This document shows, piece by piece, positions 24,649 through 32,122 of a stretch of DNA of 32,463 nt. Positions within the stretch are counted from its first letter, which is position 1. The number at the start of each line of letters is the position of its first letter. Below the pieces are notes generated by a model. It was not told where the DNA came from, ran no database searches, and was given only the letters and a program-made list of their open reading frames with translations. Location: positions 1-32,463 of the forward strand of contig NZ_KE992175.1 of the NCBI RefSeq assembly GCF_000466425.1. Direction: 5' to 3'. The translations under genes were made by a program, and so were the position numbers. The stretch is from Capnocytophaga sp. oral taxon 863 str. F0517 (GTDB lineage: Bacteria; Bacteroidota; Bacteroidia; Flavobacteriales; Flavobacteriaceae).

Positions 24649-24688
24649 TGGTACTAAAAAACAAAATCCATACTAATATACTACCGGA

Positions 24689-24696
24689 CAAAGGTA
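24689..24696 (-). promoter_or_regulatory. Possible -7 box for the DUF192 gene
   Basis: TACCTTTG on the minus strand. No -33 TTG at the expected place. If used, the transcript would start near 24683 and overlap the plus-strand transcript from 24655. Confidence 0.35.
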
Positions 24697-24727
24697 CGAA
24701 AAATTTATCAGAACTAAAAAACTTGGA

Positions 24728-24776
24728 GGTGATTTAAAAAGTACATCTAAAGTTGTATCATACTTTTTGAAGCACC
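24728..24776 (+). other. Leader hairpin before the 24802 gene
   Basis: GGTG (24728-24731) pairs with CACC (24773-24776) and AAAAAGTA (24736-24743) with TACTTTTT (24761-24768), with a four-by-four internal loop and a 17-base apical loop. It lies within the predicted 5' leader, ending 25 bases before the start codon. Confidence 0.4.
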
Positions 24777-24801
24777 ACCAAAAACTTAATAATTATCGCT
24801 T

Positions 24802-25629
24802 ATGGATGAAATAGTTATCAATAGAATCATTATCTTCCTGTTTTTTGCCATTTCAGTAGGACTTACATATCTGATTATCAGAAAAAGCAATCGTAAGGCT
24901 AAGGACAAAGGCAAAGATAAAGCAGGTTGCCTCTCCGCCTTCTTTATCTGGGTGCCTATATCCCTATTGGTGGGGCTTACCCCCTTCATGCTGCTTTTAG
25001 GGGCAGGTACTGCGAAGGAACTCTATCAGCTGGCTTCTGATAGTGACTTTAAGTCCTATACCGCTCAGGTGATAAGATATGAGAATACCTATATGAGTGA
25101 GGAAAGAGATTCAGATAGACACACAAGATATGTAGAAATGGGTACGCCTGTGGTTACTTTTACCATAGAATCGGGGGAGGAGCTGGAGCGGGCACTGCCT
25201 TTTGCCACCAGAGTAGGGGGTGATTCTTCCTACAATATTCGCTATAAGGGCGCTACAGATGAGATCATCGTAACAGATGTCTTTATTGTAGTAAAAACCA
25301 TTGGGGTGATTATATTTCTCGTCATTGCAGTTTTCGCTTATTGGGGAATTTACGGCTATCTTACGGACAAGCCTATGAAGAATTATGGTAATTATTTGGC
25401 CAAAGGGCTACTCTATGGGGTGTTTCTCACTATGACTATGGGGCTATGTGCGGGACTTATCTATGGGGTACTTACCAAGGATCTGCCCTTATGGATACAA
25501 GCGATTTGTATATTTTTTGCTTTGTCACTCATGATCGTGATTGTAAGGATTTTCCTCACTATGTTCCACTCCAAAGTCAGAGACCCTCTCAAGCAAAGGC
25601 GGAAGACTACTTATCGCAAGGACTATTGA
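24802..25629 (+). CDS. Multi-pass membrane protein, 275 aa (DUF3592-like)
   Basis: Two N-terminal membrane segments (residues about 7-25 and 43-68) flank a basic loop (R-K-S-N-R-K-A-K-D-K-G-K-D-K). A soluble domain of about 90 residues follows, with an S-Y-T-A-Q-V-I-R-Y-E-N-T strand and a V-V-T-F-T-I-E-S-G-E strand. Three more membrane segments close the protein near 160-182, 200-222 and 232-254. The two-strand extracytoplasmic domain between helices resembles DUF3592-type proteins, a family with no known function. A long, structured leader and a promoter with a dyad suggest that it is regulated. Confidence 0.65.
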   Translation: MDEIVINRIIIFLFFAISVGLTYLIIRKSNRKAKDKGKDKAGCLSAFFIWVPISLLVGLTPFMLLLGAGTAKELYQLASDSDFKSYTAQVIRYENTYMSEERDSDRHTRYVEMGTPVVTFTIESGEELERALPFATRVGGDSSYNIRYKGATDEIIVTDVFIVVKTIGVIIFLVIAVFAYWGIYGYLTDKPMKNYGNYLAKGLLYGVFLTMTMGLCAGLIYGVLTKDLPLWIQAICIFFALSLMIVIVRIFLTMFHSKVRDPLKQRRKTTYRKDY

Positions 25630-25681
25630 CAGAGAAATCGTCTTTACAATAAAATAAAAATTAAAAACTAATCACTATATA

Positions 25682-25712
25682 TGACATATGTCAAAATTAA
25701 TTATTATATTTG
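25682..25712 (+). promoter_or_regulatory. Promoter and palindromic operator-like site before the hydroxy-acid dehydrogenase
   Basis: The -7 box TATATTTG is at 25705-25712. The position expected for -33 is taken by the perfect palindrome TGACATATGTCA (25682-25693) and has no TTG. This suggests a regulator-dependent promoter. The leader also holds a small hairpin (GAAAAA...TTTTTTC, about 25718-25740). Confidence 0.5.
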
Positions 25713-25783
25713 CAGCGAAAAAGCAAGCCCTTGTTTTTTCAGCATCAATTTGTCTCTGATACAATCATATAAAAATTTTTAGA

Positions 25784-26959
25784 ATGAGAGATTTAACAAA
25801 AATGACTAACATTGAGGACTTGCGTGTAGTATGCAAGCGCAATGTGCCTAAAATGTTCTATGAGTATGTGGATACAGGCTCTTGGACACAGTCCACTTAC
25901 CGCGAGAATGTTTCTGACTTCAATCCTATCAAGTTCAAGCAGAAAATCTTGGTGGATATGGACAACCGGACCCTTGAGACAACCCTCTTAGGGCAAAAGG
26001 TAAAATTCCCTGCTATGACCGCTCCTGTAGGCTTTATGGGGATGATGTGGGCTGATGGGGAAATCCATATGGCCAAAGCAGCTCAGAAGTTCGGAATTCC
26101 TTTTACGCTTTCTACCATGTCCATCTGCTCTATTGAGGATTTGGTGGAAGCAGGAGTAGAACCTTTTTGGTTTCAGCTCTATGTGATGCGCGATCGTGAG
26201 TTCATGAAAGACCTCATTCGCCGTGCCAAAGAAGCGAAGTGCTCTGCTCTTATGGTAACAGTAGACTTGCAAGTACTCGGAAATCGCCATCGCGATATTA
26301 AGAATGGTCTTTCTACCCCTCCGAAGTTTACCATTCCTAATATAATAAACCTTTCTACTAAAATTCCTTGGGGCTTGCGCTATGTATTCGGTAACCGTCG
26401 TTGGACATTCCGTAATATTGCCGGTCACGCCAAGAACGTATCCGATCTTTCTTCACTTTCTTCTTGGACTAAAGAACAGTTTGACCCAAGTCTTAGCTGG
26501 AAGGATATCGCTGAGATTAAGGAACTTTGGGGAGGTCCTATTATCCTCAAGGGGATTATGACTCCAGAAGATGCGCAAGAAGCCGTAAAATACGGAGCCG
26601 ATGCCATCATCGTTTCCAACCATGGTGGTCGCCAAATGGATGATACGATTTCTTCCATCAAAGCCCTACCAGATATCGTAAGTGCGGTAGGCAGTCAAAC
26701 AGAGGTATGGATAGACTCTGGTTTCTATACCGGACAAAACATGCTTAAGGCATGGGCTTTGGGGGCTAAGGGTATCATGCTCGGCCGTGCTCCTGTATAC
26801 GGATTGGGCGCTTATGGAGAAGAAGGGGTCACTCGTGCCCTACAAATCCTCTATGATGAAATGGATACTACTATGGCCTTCTCTGGTCATCGCAATATCC
26901 AAGATGTAGATAAGAGTATCCTTGTAGAGGGTACTTATCCACTACCTACCAGAAAATAA
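25784..26959 (+). CDS. lldD: FMN-dependent alpha-hydroxy-acid dehydrogenase (L-lactate dehydrogenase type)
   Basis: A 391-residue TIM-barrel flavoenzyme that oxidises 2-hydroxy acids, most likely L-lactate to pyruvate with electrons passed to quinone. The N-terminal P-K-M-F-Y-E-Y-V-D-T-G-S segment, T-A-P-V-G-F-M-G, the L-S-T-M-S-I-C-S-I-E motif, and the catalytic histidine motif S-N-H-G-G-R-Q-M-D near residue 281 are present. The FMN phosphate site D-S-G-F-Y-T-G and the L-G-R-A-P-V-Y-G segment follow. It is cytosolic and probably membrane-associated. Substrate specificity (lactate, glycolate or other) cannot be decided from sequence. A strong bidirectional terminator follows. Confidence 0.9.
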   Translation: MRDLTKMTNIEDLRVVCKRNVPKMFYEYVDTGSWTQSTYRENVSDFNPIKFKQKILVDMDNRTLETTLLGQKVKFPAMTAPVGFMGMMWADGEIHMAKAAQKFGIPFTLSTMSICSIEDLVEAGVEPFWFQLYVMRDREFMKDLIRRAKEAKCSALMVTVDLQVLGNRHRDIKNGLSTPPKFTIPNIINLSTKIPWGLRYVFGNRRWTFRNIAGHAKNVSDLSSLSSWTKEQFDPSLSWKDIAEIKELWGGPIILKGIMTPEDAQEAVKYGADAIIVSNHGGRQMDDTISSIKALPDIVSAVGSQTEVWIDSGFYTGQNMLKAWALGAKGIMLGRAPVYGLGAYGEEGVTRALQILYDEMDTTMAFSGHRNIQDVDKSILVEGTYPLPTRK

Positions 26960-26973
26960 TATCATAATGTATA

Positions 26974-27015
26974 AAAAGGATAGCCCCAAACCATTCGGTT
27001 TGGGGCTATCCTTTT
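26974..27015. terminator. Bidirectional terminator between lldD and the RclC-like gene
   Basis: A perfect 19-bp stem (26974-26992 with 26997-27015) and a four-base loop ATTC. The stem is flanked by A-runs on the left and T-runs on the right, so it can terminate both converging genes. Confidence 0.92.
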
Positions 27016-27019
27016 AATG

Positions 27020-27067
27020 AGCGAATTGTCTCATTGACTCATTGTCAAATTAGCTAATTGGCTAATT
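27020..27067. repeat. Octanucleotide array overlapping the RclC-like gene end
   Basis: Six consecutive 8-base units with consensus GNCTNATT. The first is AGCGAATT and the last two are AGCTAATT and GGCTAATT. The array covers the last codons and the stop of the RclC-like gene. Two related units occur at 22924-22939 and one at 30336-30343, where it again covers a stop codon. Confidence 0.65.
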
Positions 27068-27686
27068 TCAACAAGCGTTTTGCAGCATCGGAAGCGGCAA
27101 TAAGTCCACCAGCCGACATGATGATGTCTTTCAGTACCAAGCGCCCTGCTCCTGATAGGTAAGGGAAGCCATGGTTAGGGGTAGGCATATCACCTCCTAA
27201 GTTAGGCACATAGACCTCGGGGGTAGTGATAAGGAAAGAAAGGGTAACGATAGACATACCAAAAGTAAGCAATCCACCAATAAGCCCAATCTTAGGAGAC
27301 CAAATTCCTAAAAGAGTAAGCAAACCAATTAGGCAGATTACAGTACCTAAGCCATAAGAGAAAGCATAGGTGTTGTTCTGCTTATGCCATTCGATATTGG
27401 CAGCTACCATTTTCCCCTCTGGGTTCTTGTGCAATTTGTATTCTGCTACTTCTTTGCCTTTGTTAGCCTCACCTGTAACACCGTTCTCATCGATAGCAGT
27501 TTTACCTGAGTTGGCATAGAAGAAACTCATAAAAGGGCTATTGGTAACAAAGGGAACAATCCCGTCGGCTTCGTATTGACATACTTTGAGCCCTCCAATC
27601 CACGCCATTACGATAAAGATCGCAATGCGAATAAAGTTGATAAACTGTGACTGTAATCCAGCCAATTTTTCTAATAATTGTTGCAT
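27054..27686 (-). CDS. rclC: DUF417/RclC-family inner-membrane protein
   Basis: A 210-residue membrane protein homologous to E. coli RclC (YkgB), part of the RclR-controlled reactive-chlorine resistance operon. Diagnostic matches are Y-E-A-D-G-I-V-P-F-V-x-N-S-P-x-M-S-F-F-Y, N-N-T-Y-A-F-S-Y-G-L-G, L-S-F-L-I-T-T-P-E-V-Y-V-P and G-F-P-Y-L-S-G-A-G-R-L-V-L-K-D. Four membrane helices are expected near 17-38, 105-130, 132-155 and 180-200. An AraC-type regulator gene lies 78 bases upstream on the same strand, echoing the rclR/rclC pairing. The last codons fall inside an octamer array. Naming follows the family; its role in this organism is inferred. Confidence 0.85.
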   Translation of the reverse strand: MQQLLEKLAGLQSQFINFIRIAIFIVMAWIGGLKVCQYEADGIVPFVTNSPFMSFFYANSGKTAIDENGVTGEANKGKEVAEYKLHKNPEGKMVAANIEWHKQNNTYAFSYGLGTVICLIGLLTLLGIWSPKIGLIGGLLTFGMSIVTLSFLITTPEVYVPNLGGDMPTPNHGFPYLSGAGRLVLKDIIMSAGGLIAASDAAKRLLKLAN

Positions 27687-27701
27687 ATGACTATATTATT
27701 T

Positions 27702-27717
27702 TCAGGGTACAAAAATA
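27702..27717 (-). promoter_or_regulatory. Promoter-proximal region of the RclC-like gene with shared motif
   Basis: On the minus strand TATTTTTG (27717-27710) as -7 box, running into TTTTGTACCCTGA (27714-27702). The same 13-base string follows the -7 box of the AraC-type gene at 28615-28603. No -33 box is obvious. Confidence 0.5.
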
Positions 27718-27764
27718 CAAAGCATTTTCCAAATAAGAATGGACTTTTTTGCCACAAACATAGA

Positions 27765-28589
27765 TTATTTTGCCACAATAGAAATTCCTACACTTTCCCG
27801 AAATTGCTTGGGCGAGACCCCTACTTCCTTCTTGAAATAACGGCTGAAGTAGAAAGCATCCTCAAAGCAGAGTTCAAAGGCAATTTCCTTGACCGACTTA
27901 TGAGTGAGGTGTAGTAGCTTTTTGGCCTCCAAAACCAAGCGCTCCCTTAGCAGTGCCGAAGGGGTCTTCCCATAATATTGCTTGATACGCTTGGAGAAAG
28001 CACTCACCGAAAGGTGATAGGCCTCGGCATAGAAGCTGATGTCCTTTTCCTTGAGAAAGTTGGCCTCCAAAAGCGCTTGGAAATTGGCCACGGGGTTTTG
28101 CAAAGGGTTCTCTTCTTTTAGGTGGCTCAAAAAATGCTGTTTTTCTCTGCTTCCGATGGCCAAGATCAGTTGCAAATAGCTCTTAAGCACGGCAATTTGG
28201 TAAGGATTGGAGTCTGAAGCAATGGCTTGCATCTTTTTCAAGAGAGTCTCTAATTCTCCAAAAACCGCCTGAGAGACCTCAAAGTGGGGTTGTTGGTATA
28301 TATTATTGAATAATAGGCCGTTACAAGCCACCTCTTTCTTGTGATACTCTATACAATAGAAATCCCCATGGAAGGCGATAAAGTCCATTTTGGGTGCCTT
28401 CTCTTTCCATTGGAAATACTGGTAAGGGGAGAGGAACAGCAAGGAATGCCCTTGGGAATGGTATTCGTTGAAATCCACCCAAAAGTGGCTATCCTCCTGA
28501 AGGAGAAAGATATAGTATAGGGTCGTGTGTGCTCCTTGAGCAAAATCCTCAGGGGTAGTACTGTTGATATGAATATTCTGGTAAGTCAT
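27765..28589 (-). CDS. AraC-family transcriptional regulator
   Basis: A 274-residue regulator. The C-terminal 100 residues carry two helix-turn-helix motifs: L-S-V-S-A-F-S-K-R-I-K-Q-Y-Y-G-K-T-P-S, then the second with V-K-E-I-A-F-E-L-C-F-E-D-A-F-Y-F-S-R-Y-F-K-K and V-G-V-S-P-K-Q-F-R. The N-terminal part is a cupin-like sensor region. It contains two cysteines in C-I-E-Y-H-K-K-E-V-A-C, which could react with oxidants as in RclR (inference only). The regulator lies upstream of the RclC-like gene and shares a 13-base promoter motif with it, so it probably controls itself and that gene. Confidence 0.9.
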   Translation of the reverse strand: MTYQNIHINSTTPEDFAQGAHTTLYYIFLLQEDSHFWVDFNEYHSQGHSLLFLSPYQYFQWKEKAPKMDFIAFHGDFYCIEYHKKEVACNGLLFNNIYQQPHFEVSQAVFGELETLLKKMQAIASDSNPYQIAVLKSYLQLILAIGSREKQHFLSHLKEENPLQNPVANFQALLEANFLKEKDISFYAEAYHLSVSAFSKRIKQYYGKTPSALLRERLVLEAKKLLHLTHKSVKEIAFELCFEDAFYFSRYFKKEVGVSPKQFRESVGISIVAK

Positions 28590-28602
28590 AAATAATCAGC
28601 TA

Positions 28603-28618
28603 TCAGGGTACAAAATTA
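28603..28618 (-). promoter_or_regulatory. Promoter-proximal region of the AraC-type gene with shared motif
   Basis: On the minus strand TAATTTTG (28618-28611) as -7 box, running into TTTTGTACCCTGA (28615-28603). It matches the RclC-like promoter over 13 bases. No good -33 box; the divergent promoter of the DKNYY gene begins 13 bases away. Confidence 0.5.
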
Positions 28619-28630
28619 GGAAAAAATGAG

Positions 28631-28638
28631 TATATTTG
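28631..28638 (+). promoter_or_regulatory. -7 box for the first DKNYY gene
   Basis: TATATTTG followed by TCGC, 22 bases before the start codon at 28661. It is identical over 12 bases to the -7 region before 20482. No -33 TTG at the expected place. Confidence 0.5.
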
Positions 28639-28660
28639 TCGCAAAATAGAAGATGATTTT

Positions 28661-30340
28661 ATGAAATATGTTTTATATGGGATATTAGTGCTAACTATAA
28701 TACAGTATAGTAGCGCTCAATATCGTAAGATACAGCTTACAGATGCCAAGCAGGTGGAGCACCTCAAGTTAGAAAGTCTATGGGAGCGTTGTAAATATAA
28801 CGAAGGATTTATCTATAACAAGGATTATATGATTTACCAGGCTTGCGATACCGCAGTTACTTTCTATCCCGATAGGAAGACTTTCCAAATAAAAGATAAG
28901 GATTATGGTTTTGCAGTGGATAAAAATGGGGTCTATTATCAGGGGCAATTTGTAAAAGTAGATACTACAAGGTTTGAGGTATTAGCAAGAAGAAAAGTTA
29001 AGGAAAAAATAAGGTACGAAGATATTGATAGTTATTATTGGCGTACCAATGGGGGTGTATTCTTTGGAACAGAGCGGCTTTCTGTTTCTGACCCTCAGAC
29101 CTTTGAAGCGGTTACGTATTGCTATTTTAGGGATAAGAATCACGTATATTATTATGATCAAATCATAGAAGGGGTAGCCCCTAACCTTGTCAATGAAAAA
29201 CTTACTAATGAAGAATTCCTCAATGATGGCAAAAATGTCTATTATAAGGGGAAACGCCTCTATTATAAGGGAGAGGCCGTAGAGCAAATGTCCTATTGGA
29301 TCTTCAAAACCTCTAAATATGTGTTGGGTTATAACGATCGGGAAGGAGATGAAAAACATTCGTTTCTGATAGAATTATATTCAGAGCCATTTGATATCCC
29401 AACCCTTAGAGTACTGAACAACTCTTATCTAATAGACAAGAATCATCTGTATTATATGAGTGCTCATTATCCTATATGGGATAATGGATTCAGGCTATTT
29501 GTTCCCAAGGAAGAGCTCTCCTCAATAAGAGCGTTTACCGAATTTGTTGTGGTAGGTTCTACCGTTTATCATAAGAGAAAGCCTGAAAAAAGATATGATG
29601 CGGCTACTTTTGGGATCATTCCAGAGCATCATTACTATCAGTACGATAAGAGAGGAATCTATAATTGGGATAAAAAACTACCTTTTCGCTATAAAAAGCG
29701 TCCTGAATATGGTAAAAATCTTTTCTATATAGATGAAAAAGACCTCTTTATCTATGAAAATCAGGCTTACTATTATAACTATGACAATAGTATATACGCA
29801 AAGAATCTTACTTCCCAACAGATAGAAATACTCAAGCAAGGAAAGACCTCGCTTAAGGACTTATTATCTCCTCATAAGGAGCCTCCTCAAAAAAAGGAAA
29901 AGTATTACCATAATCTTTATAAAATGGACGGGCATATTTATATAGGAGAGAAGCTACAAAAAGACGTAGATGCAGCCACCTTTGAGTACATAACAGATTA
30001 TTTTTATAAGGATAAAAATCACGTATATTACTATGACAGATTTAGCGAGGAAGAGGCACATTTTTTGATGGTAGAGGGGTATGATGTAGCCACGCTCAAG
30101 GGAGATTCCAACAGGTTTATGATGGATAAGGATTATTACTATTATGGCACTACAAGACTTTTTGAAAATAGAAATGTAGAGGTTCTGGCGATCTACACAG
30201 GTAGCCGTCTGGAGCAAGCCCCTATGACGGATTATTGTCTCTTTAAGAATGACCAGGGGTATTGGTTTGCCAAGTTAGGTGATGGAGATACAATTTGCTT
30301 TTTAGGTAAAAAACTAAAAATGAATGAATTAAAAAATTAG
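28661..30340 (+). CDS. DKNYY-repeat exported protein, copy 1, 559 aa
   Basis: The N-terminus M-K-Y-V-L-Y-G-I-L-V-L-T-I-I-Q-Y-S-S-A is a signal peptide. The mature protein consists of about seven imperfect repeats of a D-K-N/D-x-V/I-Y-Y core preceded by an aromatic: F-A-V-D-K-N-G-V-Y-Y, F-R-D-K-N-H-V-Y-Y-Y, Y-L-I-D-K-N-H-L-Y-Y, F-Y-K-D-K-N-H-V-Y-Y-Y and F-M-M-D-K-D-Y-Y-Y-Y. This matches the DKNYY family (PF13644), a repeat family of unknown function in oral and host-associated bacteria. No T9SS sorting domain is seen, so it is probably periplasmic or anchored by another route. It is the first of three tandem paralogues. Confidence 0.85.
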   Translation: MKYVLYGILVLTIIQYSSAQYRKIQLTDAKQVEHLKLESLWERCKYNEGFIYNKDYMIYQACDTAVTFYPDRKTFQIKDKDYGFAVDKNGVYYQGQFVKVDTTRFEVLARRKVKEKIRYEDIDSYYWRTNGGVFFGTERLSVSDPQTFEAVTYCYFRDKNHVYYYDQIIEGVAPNLVNEKLTNEEFLNDGKNVYYKGKRLYYKGEAVEQMSYWIFKTSKYVLGYNDREGDEKHSFLIELYSEPFDIPTLRVLNNSYLIDKNHLYYMSAHYPIWDNGFRLFVPKEELSSIRAFTEFVVVGSTVYHKRKPEKRYDAATFGIIPEHHYYQYDKRGIYNWDKKLPFRYKKRPEYGKNLFYIDEKDLFIYENQAYYYNYDNSIYAKNLTSQQIEILKQGKTSLKDLLSPHKEPPQKKEKYYHNLYKMDGHIYIGEKLQKDVDAATFEYITDYFYKDKNHVYYYDRFSEEEAHFLMVEGYDVATLKGDSNRFMMDKDYYYYGTTRLFENRNVEVLAIYTGSRLEQAPMTDYCLFKNDQGYWFAKLGDGDTICFLGKKLKMNELKN

Positions 30341-30353
30341 CTAATAACCAATT

Positions 30354-30374
30354 CAAAACTCAAAACTCAAAACT
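30354..30374. repeat. Three CAAAACT heptamers before DKNYY copy 2
   Basis: Three exact 7-base units end three bases before the start codon at 30378, so they occupy the position of the ribosome-binding site. Confidence 0.85.
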
Positions 30375-30377
30375 CTT

Positions 30378-32087
30378 ATGAACCGTCTTTTACTTTGTAC
30401 TCTATTACTTGTCTCTTGCGCTAGATCTCCTATGGTTAGGTATCAAACGCCTATAATGGGTGCTTTTGATCCCATAATTGTAACCGATGCAGATACAACA
30501 GCTCGACAACTTCACCCTGGGAAGTGTAAGTATGTGCCTGAGACTTATATAATCAATAAGGAATATATAGCCTATCAGGATTGTGATACGATTAGAAGAC
30601 TTGTAACGGCTGATTTGGCTTCTTTTAAGAGAGAAGGGGGCTTTGCTATAGATAAAAATGGAGTGTATTACAAGGGAAACCTTATCTGTACTGATACCAT
30701 AGGCTTTAAGATCTTAACATACAAGCATAACCATGGTGATTATAACAACCATGATTATCTTTGGCGTACAGATAAGAAAATCTTCTTTGGCAAAGAAGAA
30801 CTCTCTTTGGCTGACCCCGCCACTTTTGAACCCATAGGAGAAGCTTGGGGTAGATATTTCAAGGATAAAAACAACCTCTATTACTATGACCAAAAGGTAG
30901 AAGGTGCTGATATATCTTCTTTGAATGTGGAAAGAAGGTTTTTCGAAGATTTTATTTATGATAAAAATCATATATACTACCAAGGAAAACCACTCATGTA
31001 CCAAGGAGAAAGTGTAGAACAACTCTCAGGTCTCTTATTTAAAACGACCAAGGAGGTACTACAAGCTGATTTTTCAGGTGAAGAGGAAGTCATTTTCACC
31101 CCTATTACAGGAGATTTTGATATTCCAACACTCAGAGGACTTTCTTTTAATTTTATGATAGATAAGCACCATCTTTATTTAGTAGAAGAATCGTCCTATT
31201 GTCAGATGCCTACCACCAAGCTTGACCTGTCTAAGGTAAAGGCTTATGAGCGTTACATATACGATGGCAGGTATCTGTATAGGGGGGAGCAAAAAGTCAG
31301 GGAATATGATCCTGCTACTTTCGGAATTTTTCAGTGCTCCTATGATCTCTATCAGTATGATAAGCATGGTATCTATGCCTGGGAGAAGAAGTTACCTTTC
31401 AAGATAAAAAGAACGCCCGTATATGGCAAGAATCTCTTTAGCGTAGGAGATTATATTATCTATGAAAATCAACTATATATAACTAAAGAATATTCACTAT
31501 GGCATGATCCATATATAAAAGGACTTACACAAGAACAAGTTCAGCTACTCAAACAAGGCAAACATGTACATAGGTCACATCAGGGGAAGGCACTTTTTGT
31601 ACAAGAGTCCTATGATAGCGAGTATTACAAAGCGGATAACCAATTGTATTATATGGAAAAGCCTGTACAAGGAGTGGATATGGCTACTTTTGATCCTTAC
31701 TTTGCCCCTAATTTTTATCGGGATAAGAACCATGTTTATCTATGCCAAGATGGGGTTCATGTAGTAAAAGGTTATGATAACTCAACACTACAACCCGTTT
31801 TTGGGGATTTTCTTATGGATAAGGATTACCTCTATTATAAGACACAAAGGTTGTTCAAAAGCAAAGAGGTATCGCTTTTGGCTATTTATCAAGGAGCTGC
31901 CTACGAGCACAAGCTGCCTGATTTTTATTTGTTTAAGAATGCAGAAGGATATTGGTCTGTATGTCCTGAAAAAATGACTGAATATGAGTTTGATGACAAA
32001 GGAGATTTCTATTACTATACACAATATTTTGTAAATGTGGAGTTCTTAGGTACAGAATTTAAAGAAATACGCCAAAGTAAAGATTAA
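30378..32087 (+). CDS. DKNYY-repeat lipoprotein, copy 2, 569 aa
   Basis: The signal M-N-R-L-L-L-C-T-L-L-L-V-S-C ends in a lipobox cysteine at residue 14, so this paralogue is probably lipidated, unlike copy 1. Eight repeat cores are visible, including F-A-I-D-K-N-G-V-Y-Y, F-K-D-K-N-N-L-Y-Y-Y, F-I-Y-D-K-N-H-I-Y-Y, Y-R-D-K-N-H-V-Y-L and F-L-M-D-K-D-Y-L-Y-Y. They occur in the same order as in copy 1, including the shared Y-Q-Y-D-K-x-G-I-Y-x-W block. It starts 37 bases after copy 1. The function is unknown; surface or periplasmic location is inferred. Confidence 0.85.
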   Translation: MNRLLLCTLLLVSCARSPMVRYQTPIMGAFDPIIVTDADTTARQLHPGKCKYVPETYIINKEYIAYQDCDTIRRLVTADLASFKREGGFAIDKNGVYYKGNLICTDTIGFKILTYKHNHGDYNNHDYLWRTDKKIFFGKEELSLADPATFEPIGEAWGRYFKDKNNLYYYDQKVEGADISSLNVERRFFEDFIYDKNHIYYQGKPLMYQGESVEQLSGLLFKTTKEVLQADFSGEEEVIFTPITGDFDIPTLRGLSFNFMIDKHHLYLVEESSYCQMPTTKLDLSKVKAYERYIYDGRYLYRGEQKVREYDPATFGIFQCSYDLYQYDKHGIYAWEKKLPFKIKRTPVYGKNLFSVGDYIIYENQLYITKEYSLWHDPYIKGLTQEQVQLLKQGKHVHRSHQGKALFVQESYDSEYYKADNQLYYMEKPVQGVDMATFDPYFAPNFYRDKNHVYLCQDGVHVVKGYDNSTLQPVFGDFLMDKDYLYYKTQRLFKSKEVSLLAIYQGAAYEHKLPDFYLFKNAEGYWSVCPEKMTEYEFDDKGDFYYYTQYFVNVEFLGTEFKEIRQSKD

Positions 32088-32122
32088 CAATAACAACTCA
32101 AAATTTAAAACTCAAAACTATC

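Noticed and set aside
27028-27067. CRISPR-like repeat
   Set aside because: Units are 8 bp without spacers; it is a short tandem array, not a CRISPR. No CRISPR repeat-spacer pattern occurs in the window.
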